A stretch of 32,703 bases of DNA. Origin: Acidobacteriaceae bacterium. GTDB lineage: Bacteria > Acidobacteriota > Terriglobia > Terriglobales > Acidobacteriaceae. The position numbers and the translations under genes are program-made. The stretch is from the NCBI GenBank assembly GCA_025352065.1, contig JANXUC010000067.1, positions 1 to 32,703 of the forward strand. The letters run 5' to 3'. Positions 7,991-14,650 of this stretch are shown piece by piece. Under the pieces are notes generated by a model, which worked only from the letters and a program-made list of their open reading frames with translations, was not told where the DNA came from and searched no databases. The first letter of the stretch is position 1. Every line of letters starts with the position of its first letter.

Positions 7991-8072
7991 GTCATTCTGA
8001 GCGCAGCGAAGAATCCCTTTCAAACACGACAGTCTCGCCACGATAGGGATTCTTCGCTGCGCTCAGAATGAC
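7991..8072. repeat. Long inverted repeat, family A, copy 1
   Basis: Two 28-base arms (7991-8018 and 8045-8072) are exact reverse complements around a 26-base centre. The left arm begins GTCATTCTGAGCGCAGCG and the right arm ends CGCTGCGCTCAGAATGAC. A related element is at 26563-26646. The type (GTCATTCTGAGC...) is a dispersed intergenic repeat I have seen in several bacterial phyla. It sits between the secretin stop and the pseudopilin start, where it could end or weaken transcription. Confidence 0.9.
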
Positions 8073-8095
8073 AATCCTAATCTGTGAAATAACCT

Positions 8096-10501
8096 CTACT
8101 GCACCGTAATAGCAGCTTGTGCCGGCGAAACTGCAATCGACTGCATGCCCGGATCGCGCGCTCCGCCTTGCGTAATCGTCACCATCGAGCGACCGCTCGC
8201 TTTCGCGACGAACGTCAGCGTAAACACGGTGCCCTGTCCAGCAACCCCTGCTGATCCCGGAGGTCGCGTCGCACTCACTTGAATCGTTCCGGTGGAGGTG
8301 TCGTCTCGATGCACGATGGCAACCGCTTGACCATCCTGCGACAGGAACCCGCCGTTGGAAACATTGACGACCTGCAACGTCTTCGGATCGTAGGAAAGCT
8401 GCACAGGCACCGAGTAAACATTCTGCGCGCCGGTAATGAGTACGTTCATAGCAAAGGTCGAGCCAGCGGCAAGATCGACTGTAGGCGGATCCATCATGAA
8501 CGCAGCCGCCGTTGGCGGGCTGACCGCCCCCGGCGTTGTGCCAGATGGCGCCGCAGCGTTCGGACTCTGCGTTGCTGGCGCGGGAGCCTCTGGCGATGCG
8601 ACTGCGGGCGGTGCGCTCGCAGGTGCCGAGGTCACGGGAGCAGTCATAGGCGCTGGTACGGCCTGCGCTGGCGGCAGTTGCATGGCAGTTGGCGCGACCG
8701 GAGCCGGTGCTACAGGCGTTGGAGCGGCGGGCCTGTTGGCGCGCCGCAATCCGATGGCGTTGCCGGTTCCGACTTCAATCGTGCGCTCATTCAGATCGGA
8801 AAGTTCCTGCCCGCGCACAATATGCGGAATCAGCACAAACACAATTTCGTTTTCTTTGTGCTCGACGTTGGTCGAGGAGAACAGGTATTTCAAGATCGGA
8901 ATATTGGAGAGACCGGGCAATCCGCTCAGCGCTTTAACGTCTTGATTTTCAAAAATTCCGCCCAGAACGTTGACTTCGCCTTCCTTCAGGCGAACCTCGT
9001 TCTCAATTTTGCGTTGACCGATGATGGGCTGCGAAATGCCGCCGATATTGCTGTTCCCTGTGACGGCGGAAACGTCCATCATCATCTTGAGCGTAACTTC
9101 TCTACCCGCATGCACGTGCGGCGTGATGTCAATGTTGACGCCAACGTCCAGATATTGGAACTGCGTATTGACTAGTGGGTTAATGCCTACGCCGCCAATA
9201 CCTGGCTGGAACGATCCGGTTGCTACCGGAACGCGATCACCAATCTTGAGCGATGCTTTTTGCCCATCCAGCGCCCGAATTTGCGGGTTTTGGATCAGCT
9301 TGGTGCTGCTATCGCTGAACATCGCCTGCACGGATGCCGCTGGAATCGTAACCTGGAAATCGGTTGCATTCAGGTTGGCGAGACGGTTCAGGTTAATGCT
9401 TCCGTTCGTGCTGGTTCCAGTGTTGCCGGTGTTCGTTGCGGTGCCTGTCCCTGTTGTGGTTGTAGTCGTCGTTACGTTGGGCTGCAACTGCACGCTGACC
9501 GAGGTGGGAGGATTCACACCCAGGTTGCGCATCTTGTTGCGGCTGACTTGCATGATCGCGATTTCCACGATCACCTCAGGCTTGGACTTATCAATATCGG
9601 AGATCAGTTTTTCCGCCAGGGCAACTTGATCCGGCGTACCACGAACTACGATTGCATTTTGCGAAGGCAACTGCTGGATGCGCGGGATTTCCAGAATCTG
9701 GCGCAGCGCGTTGACAAGATCCTGCAACTCGGTCGGAGTCGATACGTTGGAAAGATAGAAAGTTTTGATGACGTTGGTTTCAACTTCTTTCCGTTTTGCA
9801 GGGTTGTCGGAGGCTACAAAAATCGTATTCGGGGTGACCGCGCGCCAAAAAGTTTTCGATTCTAGCGCGACGATACTAAGCGCATCTTCCAGCGTAACCG
9901 AGTTCAACTCAATCTTGATCCGGCGCGATGTATAGTCCGGGTCGAACAAGACATTGACGCCGGCCAGTTTGCCGATCGTCTCGTAAATCACTTTCGTGTC
10001 TTCGGTGGACTTGATCGTGATCGGCGTATTGGCAATGGGAGCGAGCTCAAGCGGTCCAGAGGCTTCATCCAACCTCTTGCGCAGCGGCCCGATTTCCTTC
10101 GCTGCCTGCGGCCGGGTTCCCTGCGCAGTCGCATCCATCATTTTTTGCGTGCGACGAATCTCCTGCGCTCCAATAAAGCTCGAAGGATCAATCTCCACCG
10201 CCGTCTGGAATTCGGCCATGGCCTCGGCGAACTTGCCTGCATCGCGTAGAATCTGGCCACGATGGACATGCGAAGCTCCCGCTAAAAAGCGCGTGCGCTC
10301 AAAGGCCGAACGATAACGCAAGTCGGTAGGCTTGGCGTCATAGGCCTGCTTATAGAACTTGTAGGCGTCCTCGTAATTCTGGCGCGCCTCAGCGTCCCGA
10401 CCCTTTTTGAACGAGGAACCGGCGCTGTCACCAGCTAGAACGGGTAAAGCGAGCACCCCGAGGACAAGAAGCGATGCCGCCAGGCTTAAAAGACGTCTCA
10501 T
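8096..10501 (-). CDS. Secretin (GspD/PilQ family) with N-terminal TPR and C-terminal cohesin-like domain
   Basis: The 801-residue protein has a signal peptide (1-23, ending LPVLAGD) and a tetratricopeptide-like helical part (about 28-125). A secretin short domain (about 158-235, with NVLFDPDY and IELNSVTLEDAL) and an N1-type domain (about 243-307, with NAIVVRGTPDQVALAEKLI) follow. The secretin channel domain spans about 309-563, with VPVATGS, the conserved V-x-LGG-I (NVLGGIFENQ, 511-520), GLPGLSNIPILKYLF and the closing EIVFVLIPHIVR. An Ala/Pro-rich linker (590-667) leads to a cohesin-like beta domain (671-801). It should form the outer-membrane ring through which pseudopilus-driven export occurs. 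The long upstream reading frame is not used: ATG 10501 starts a perfect signal peptide and has AAGGAA eight bases before it. A Thr-rich loop (343-365) interrupts the channel domain. Confidence 0.93.
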   Translation of the reverse strand: MRRLLSLAASLLVLGVLALPVLAGDSAGSSFKKGRDAEARQNYEDAYKFYKQAYDAKPTDLRYRSAFERTRFLAGASHVHRGQILRDAGKFAEAMAEFQTAVEIDPSSFIGAQEIRRTQKMMDATAQGTRPQAAKEIGPLRKRLDEASGPLELAPIANTPITIKSTEDTKVIYETIGKLAGVNVLFDPDYTSRRIKIELNSVTLEDALSIVALESKTFWRAVTPNTIFVASDNPAKRKEVETNVIKTFYLSNVSTPTELQDLVNALRQILEIPRIQQLPSQNAIVVRGTPDQVALAEKLISDIDKSKPEVIVEIAIMQVSRNKMRNLGVNPPTSVSVQLQPNVTTTTTTTGTGTATNTGNTGTSTNGSINLNRLANLNATDFQVTIPAASVQAMFSDSSTKLIQNPQIRALDGQKASLKIGDRVPVATGSFQPGIGGVGINPLVNTQFQYLDVGVNIDITPHVHAGREVTLKMMMDVSAVTGNSNIGGISQPIIGQRKIENEVRLKEGEVNVLGGIFENQDVKALSGLPGLSNIPILKYLFSSTNVEHKENEIVFVLIPHIVRGQELSDLNERTIEVGTGNAIGLRRANRPAAPTPVAPAPVAPTAMQLPPAQAVPAPMTAPVTSAPASAPPAVASPEAPAPATQSPNAAAPSGTTPGAVSPPTAAAFMMDPPTVDLAAGSTFAMNVLITGAQNVYSVPVQLSYDPKTLQVVNVSNGGFLSQDGQAVAIVHRDDTSTGTIQVSATRPPGSAGVAGQGTVFTLTFVAKASGRSMVTITQGGARDPGMQSIAVSPAQAAITVQ

Positions 10502-10601
10502 TGACTGGTTCCTTAGATTGCTTCCATGTTTGCTTACTGGGTTACTTCCTTCAATCGTGGAGCCTGTGGATTTCAACGGAAAAAATGACCTCAGCGGCGT
10601 G

Positions 10602-10610
10602 ATTATAGCA
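10602..10610 (-). promoter_or_regulatory. Extended -10 promoter of the secretin gene
   Basis: TGCTATAAT on the minus strand is identical to the element before tRNA-Phe. Transcription would start near 10595, giving a leader of about 95 bases to the ATG at 10501. No clear -35 is present. Confidence 0.5.
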
Positions 10611-10684
10611 CCCGGGGGTAATCGCCCCGAAGTGACTGACGTGTTAGCATTTAACTCACAAGTACAGACCCTTTCGTTACGCCC

Positions 10685-11215
10685 ATGGCCCGTCAGGCAT
10701 CCCACTCCACGCAACCCGGCAAAGAGAAGAATCCCAAGCGGGAGCCCAAAGCCGCCGGACAGCACGACGCCGCTGTCAATAGGATCGCTTCTCATAACTA
10801 CTTCTTGCTGGAAAAATTTGAGGCAGGGGTTGTACTTTCCGGTACCGAGGTCAAAGCCATCCGTGGCGGCAAGGCTAACCTCAAGGATAGCTACGGCTTA
10901 GTGAAAGATGGCGAACTCTGGCTGCTCAACTGTCATATTAGCCCCTACGAGCACGGCAGCTACGCCAATCACGCCGCAACGCGCACCCGTAAGTTGTTGA
11001 TGCATAAGGACGAAGTCGTCAAACTGCACGTCAAGACGCAGATCAAGGGTCAAACCCTGATTCCGACGCGGATTTACTTCAAGAATGGCCGTGTGAAGGT
11101 GGAAATCGCGCTAGCCAAGGGCAAGCAGTTGTGGGACAAGCGGGAGACCGATCGCCGCCGCACCGCCGACCAGGAGGCTCGGGAGGCCATTTCCCGGGGC
11201 AGAAAAGGGGCCTAG
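10685..11215 (+). CDS. smpB: SsrA-binding protein SmpB
   Basis: SmpB binds tmRNA and brings it to stalled ribosomes for trans-translation. The protein has 176 residues. The OB-fold core is clear: NRIASHNYFLLEKFEAGVVLSGTEVKAIR, then LKDSYGLVKDGELWLLNCHISPYEHG, and IYFKNGRVKVEIALAKGKQLWDKRET. The last segment ends in the basic C-terminal tail (RRRTADQEAREAISRGRKG) that enters the ribosome. Compared with most SmpB proteins it has a longer basic, low-complexity N-terminus (about 30 residues, GKEKNPKREPK). It is transcribed divergently from the secretin gene, and the 183-base gap holds both promoters. No ssrA gene is visible nearby. Confidence 0.97.
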   Translation: MARQASHSTQPGKEKNPKREPKAAGQHDAAVNRIASHNYFLLEKFEAGVVLSGTEVKAIRGGKANLKDSYGLVKDGELWLLNCHISPYEHGSYANHAATRTRKLLMHKDEVVKLHVKTQIKGQTLIPTRIYFKNGRVKVEIALAKGKQLWDKRETDRRRTADQEAREAISRGRKGA

Positions 11216-11287
11216 CGGTAATTTGGGTCCGGCGGCTGGCTTCTCGGTCCAATTTCGCTGACGGTCACTGCCAGAGCGACACGGGGC

Positions 11288-11698
11288 TCACTGTGGCTTC
11301 TTATCGTCAGCCTGAGTGCCACCCATGCCGTCGTGATGCATCATGCCGTGGCCCATCATTCCCATTCCGGGACCCATGCCGTCCATGTGCTTCATCATCT
11401 GTTCCATGTGAGCGACCATTCCGCTCCACAGATCGACATTCGCTTGCCAGCGTTCTTTTTCGTCGGCGTCGCGGATCTTGGCCACGTTGGCTTTCATTTT
11501 TTCGAGGGACGCCTTCATCTTGTCCAAGTCGGCCTTCATGCCTTCCATGTGTTGCTTGTGCATGTCGGCCATCTTGCCGTGGTGGCCCATATCCATTTGG
11601 TCATGGGGGCTGGGCGCGGGAGGAGTTGCCGGAGCCTGCGCGAAGGACAGCGATGCGAGAGCTAGGAGCACGGCAAGTAGCAGAGCTTTTCTGGTCAT
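11288..11698 (-). CDS. Secreted Met/His-rich helical protein, 136 aa, function unknown
   Basis: The start at ATG 11698 gives a clean signal peptide (MTRKALLLAVLLALASLSFAQA) with AAGGA seven bases upstream. The mature protein is dominated by Met, His, Lys and Asp. A long predicted coiled coil (MEGMKADLDKMKASLEKMKANV) is flanked by metal-ligand-like runs (DQMDMGHHGKMADMHKQHM near the N-terminus and GMMGHGMMHHDGMGG near the C-terminus). Such composition is common in periplasmic copper- or nickel-handling proteins and in CpxP/Spy-like chaperones, but no family motif is certain. I describe it as a possible periplasmic metal-binding or protective protein, by inference only. It is monocistronic between convergent smpB and a divergent secreted protein. 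Confidence 0.75.
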   Translation of the reverse strand: MTRKALLLAVLLALASLSFAQAPATPPAPSPHDQMDMGHHGKMADMHKQHMEGMKADLDKMKASLEKMKANVAKIRDADEKERWQANVDLWSGMVAHMEQMMKHMDGMGPGMGMMGHGMMHHDGMGGTQADDKKPQ

Positions 11699-11811
11699 GG
11701 GAATTCCTTTCGGAGGAGCTGAGTCGAGTATAGGCCTTAGAGATATCCGGGACTTGTGATTGCAATCACTTGTTGAAAGAGTGGCAGCGTTTGCCAACCC
11801 GATCGGACAAC

Positions 11812-12297
11812 ATGTACAGTGCTGCTGTGAAAAAGTTGGCTGTCGCTTCAACACTGTTTTTACTTTCGCTCGCTTTTGCGGAATCTACGTTCCCAGACTA
11901 CCCGGTGAGGCGAGCAAAGGAATGTCAGGTCTCAGCTGAGAGGAATGGTGTAATCATCGGGCTGGCGTCCATCGAAGACCCTCAGGCGCAAAAGACATAT
12001 TTTCAGGCGAATTTTACAAAGAAGGGTTTCATTCCTATCCTTCTAGTCATCGAAAACGGAACTAGCGAGGAAACCTTTCTTTTCGATAAGACGAAAATTA
12101 CCTACGGCGCCGCGAGTGCCGCAGTTCCCCCCGCCCACTTAGGGTCAGAGGCGGGCAAAGCACTCGCTCTTTCAGTGATCCCGTTCTTGGGCCGATTGGC
12201 TGCTGCGCAAGTTCTTTCGACCGCTGTAAAGGATCTAGCTTCGCAATCAGCCAACAAGATTTCCGCTTCACCGGAACTACGCACTTTCGCTCAGTGA
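11812..12297 (+). CDS. Secreted protein of unknown function, 161 aa
   Basis: The ATG at 11812 opens a signal peptide (MYSAAVKKLAVASTLFLLSLAFAES). The mature part has a beta-rich look (CQVSAERNGVIIGLASIEDP, then GFIPILLVIENGTSEETFLFDKTKITYG) and a hydrophobic Ala/Val-rich C-terminal part (ALALSVIPFLGRLAAAQVLSTAV). I do not recognise a named domain. The pattern of a non-covalent beta domain with one cysteine after the signal suggests a periplasmic or envelope protein; the Cys is 30 or more residues in, so a lipoprotein is unlikely. It lies 96 bases upstream of pepA on the same strand. Confidence 0.65.
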   Translation: MYSAAVKKLAVASTLFLLSLAFAESTFPDYPVRRAKECQVSAERNGVIIGLASIEDPQAQKTYFQANFTKKGFIPILLVIENGTSEETFLFDKTKITYGAASAAVPPAHLGSEAGKALALSVIPFLGRLAAAQVLSTAVKDLASQSANKISASPELRTFAQ

Positions 12298-12393
12298 GAT
12301 TTGGTCGGCCAACATAGCGAGCTTCCGACTCTGAAGGCGATCGTTATTCCACTCCTTGCCATCCACCTGCCAAACCGCCGATACTAATGTTCG

Positions 12394-13908
12394 ATGACTA
12401 TGAAAACTGCTCTCTCTATCAACCCCTCTGAATTTGAAACTGACTGCCTTGCTGTTTTGGTGCTGGATCACAGCGAGAAAGATTCCAGCAGGAATGGCCG
12501 TTCCGACGCCAAGCCCGTGGTCACCGTGGAGACCTCCGATGCTGCCGTGCGCGACGCTGCCGCTTCCGTGCTGGCAGGCAGCGAGGTCACCGCGAAGATG
12601 TTTGAAACCACGCTGGTGCATGCTCCCGCGAAGCTCAAGGCCAAGCGCCTGCTTCTGGTGGGAGGCGGCAAAGCGAAGACTTTCTCTTCCGCCGACCTGC
12701 GCCGCGTAGCCGGAACCGCTGCCCGCACTCTGAAAAGCAAAGGCATTCGCAGCTTCGCCTTCGCTGCGCCCTCCGACCTGATGCCTGCCGAGCTTGCGGT
12801 GCGCAGCATTGTGGAAGGACTCTATATCGGCGACTTCGACTCCGACACGTACAAGTCCGACCGCAAAGACACGAGCTTGCAGGGCGTCACAGTTCTTTCT
12901 GCCGGCGATCCAGCCAAGCTGGCTGCAGCGATGGACGAAGGCCGCATCCTAGGCGAATCGCAGAATTTTACGCGCGACTTGGTCAACGAACCCAGCAACC
13001 GCATGACGCCGACGATCCTGGCCGAACGCGCGCGCAAAATGGCGGAGGAAGTTGGGCTGAAATGCGAAATCATGGGCCCCGACAAGATTAAAGAATTGAA
13101 GATGGGCGCCTTCTGGGGAGTCGCTCAAGGCTCGGAGGAGCCGCCAGCATTGATCGTGTTGCGATATGAACCTGCAGACGCTCCTGCTGGCTCGGTGCTG
13201 GGGCTGGTTGGCAAGGGCGTAACGTTTGATACCGGCGGAATTTCCATCAAGCCAGCGGACGGAATGGAGAAGATGAAGTACGACATGGCTGGTGGAGCAA
13301 CGATGCTCGGCGCTATGCGGGCGATTGCGCTGCTGAAGCCCAAGCGCAAGGTGATTGGTATTGTGTGCGCGACGGAAAATATGCCCTCCGGCACGGCGCA
13401 GAAGCCGGGCGACATTCAGATTGCAATGTCGGGCAAGTCGATTGAAATCATCAATACGGACGCCGAAGGCCGCCTGGTTCTAGCGGATGGCTTGCACTAT
13501 GCGCGCACACTCGGCTGCACGGAATTGATTGATGCGGCGACCCTTACCGGCGCTGTGGTGGTGGCTCTCGGTCAAATCAACGCGGGAATTTTCGCCAACG
13601 ACGATGCGTTGTACGAGCGCTTCAGCAAGGCCGTGAAGAGCGCCGGGGAAAAGATGTGGCGCCTACCGCTGGACGAGGATTATCGCGAAATCATTCGTTC
13701 CAATATCGCAGATATTGTGAATTCGGGTGGACGTTACGGCGGGGCGATCAATGCGGCAATGTTCTTAAAGGAGTTCGTAGCCGACACGCCATGGATTCAT
13801 CTCGACATTGCGGGCACGGCGTGGATGGATGACGGCAAGCCGTGGCTCGCGAAGGGGCCGACAGGGGTTGCATTGCGGTCGATTGTGGAGTTTGCGCGCG
13901 GAGTCTAG
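12394..13908 (+). CDS. pepA: Leucyl aminopeptidase (M17 family)
   Basis: This cytosolic di-metal exopeptidase removes N-terminal residues from peptides. The 504-residue protein has the variable N-terminal domain (1-170) and the catalytic domain (about 190-504). The catalytic and metal residues are in place: K274 and D279 in GKGVTFDTGG, K286 nearby, D297 in KYDMAGG, and the family signature NTDAEGR (354-360) with D356, E358 and the catalytic R360. The C-terminal part (LPLDEDYREIIRSNIADIVNSGGRYGGAINAAMFLKEFV) is also characteristic of M17 enzymes. The start may be ATG 12394 or ATG 12400 (MTMK), and no strong ribosome site decides between them. In some bacteria PepA also binds DNA; nothing here tests that. 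Confidence 0.96.
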   Translation: MTMKTALSINPSEFETDCLAVLVLDHSEKDSSRNGRSDAKPVVTVETSDAAVRDAAASVLAGSEVTAKMFETTLVHAPAKLKAKRLLLVGGGKAKTFSSADLRRVAGTAARTLKSKGIRSFAFAAPSDLMPAELAVRSIVEGLYIGDFDSDTYKSDRKDTSLQGVTVLSAGDPAKLAAAMDEGRILGESQNFTRDLVNEPSNRMTPTILAERARKMAEEVGLKCEIMGPDKIKELKMGAFWGVAQGSEEPPALIVLRYEPADAPAGSVLGLVGKGVTFDTGGISIKPADGMEKMKYDMAGGATMLGAMRAIALLKPKRKVIGIVCATENMPSGTAQKPGDIQIAMSGKSIEIINTDAEGRLVLADGLHYARTLGCTELIDAATLTGAVVVALGQINAGIFANDDALYERFSKAVKSAGEKMWRLPLDEDYREIIRSNIADIVNSGGRYGGAINAAMFLKEFVADTPWIHLDIAGTAWMDDGKPWLAKGPTGVALRSIVEFARGV

Positions 13909-13919
13909 CGGAAAAACAA

Positions 13920-13976
13920 GCCGCGTCGGCAGGCTCTCGTCCATTTGGTTGGATGGAGGAAATCTGCCGACGCGGC
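13920..13976. repeat. Inverted repeat between convergent genes (possible bidirectional terminator)
   Basis: Arms GCCGCGTCGGCAG (13920-13932) and CTGCCGACGCGGC (13964-13976) are exact reverse complements with a 31-base centre that itself contains CCAT/ATGG. It lies 12 bases after the pepA stop and before the convergent gene. There is no T-run, so simple intrinsic termination is uncertain. Confidence 0.65.
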
Positions 13977-14018
13977 ATCTCAACGTCGTTTACTTCTCGG
14001 AAGTTATTCCTGCAACTC

Positions 14019-14045
14019 AGCGGAGCAAGCTCCGCTGCCACACGA
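14019..14045. repeat. Intergenic palindromic repeat, family B, copy 2
   Basis: AGCGGAGCAAGCTCCGCT followed by GCCACACGA. It has the same layout as the copy at 7941-7967, with 23 of 27 bases identical and all four differences paired between the arms. Confidence 0.7.
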
Positions 14046-14058
14046 TTCGAGGCAACTT

Positions 14059-14490
14059 CTAGTTCTTGCCTGCGTCCAACTTCTCTACGGACTTTTTGAA
14101 CTGGTCGAACAGGGGCATTTCGCCCTTGTCCAAGCCGCCGTGGCCCATTACGCGCCACAGGTAGATGGAGTCTCTGCCGAGCTTGGGCGCAAAAACCGCA
14201 AGCTCGTCTTCGGAGCCACGCCGCTGCACAACGATGATCATGTCGGCATCTCGCGGCTCCATCGTCACGGCATAGTGTCCCCAACTGCGAAGCGCTTCCT
14301 GAACCTCTCCGATGGCGACGCGGTCGTCTGGCGACACGTTCATGTTCCACTGCGAACCGTCGTAGCTCGTGACATAGACGTAGCGGGCGTTCTTCAGAAT
14401 TCCTGGAAATGGAGCGGGCTGCGCGAACGCTGTGGTAACCAGAAACAACGCTGCGATGGCGCCTAAGATCATTCCTCGCATGTTTCTCAT
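14059..14490 (-). CDS. Secreted protein of unknown function, 143 aa
   Basis: The ATG at 14490 is supported by GGAGG eight bases upstream. The product starts with a signal peptide (MRNMRGMILGAIAALFLVTTAFAQPA). The mature part reads ARYVYVTSYDGSQWNMNVSPDDR, then AIGEVQEALRSWGHYAVTMEPRDADMIIVVQRRGSEDELAVFAP. This looks like an alternating alpha/beta domain built around a 'ranked-gene, computed value' pattern seen in small periplasmic acidobacterial proteins. I know no function for it. It is convergent with pepA and 160 bases upstream lies the patatin-barrel stop, so it may have its own promoter. Confidence 0.75.
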   Translation of the reverse strand: MRNMRGMILGAIAALFLVTTAFAQPAPFPGILKNARYVYVTSYDGSQWNMNVSPDDRVAIGEVQEALRSWGHYAVTMEPRDADMIIVVQRRGSEDELAVFAPKLGRDSIYLWRVMGHGGLDKGEMPLFDQFKKSVEKLDAGKN

Positions 14491-14608
14491 TTTCGCGACC
14501 TCCTAACCGATATTGGCTAAGATGCGCGTTCATGCGCCGATGTTGTATGGGCTGCGGTGCGGCAAACTTGGAAGAAAATCCAAATCTGAGGCAAGCTATG
14601 TCATTGGC

Positions 14609-14635
14609 GCACGGGCGCGGACGCCCGTGCCTCCA
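14609..14635. repeat. Intergenic palindromic repeat, family C, copy 2
   Basis: GCACGGGCGCGGACGCCC continuing into GTGCCTCCA. The 9-base arms are perfect here around a 4-base centre. It is the partner of the copy at 6970-6996. Confidence 0.7.
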
Positions 14636-14650
14636 TGTGCGGTGGGATGG

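Noticed and set aside
10502-10795. Upstream extension of the secretin reading frame
   Set aside because: It would bury the signal peptide and cover the promoter and smpB start. ATG 10501 has a ribosome site and a perfect signal peptide.
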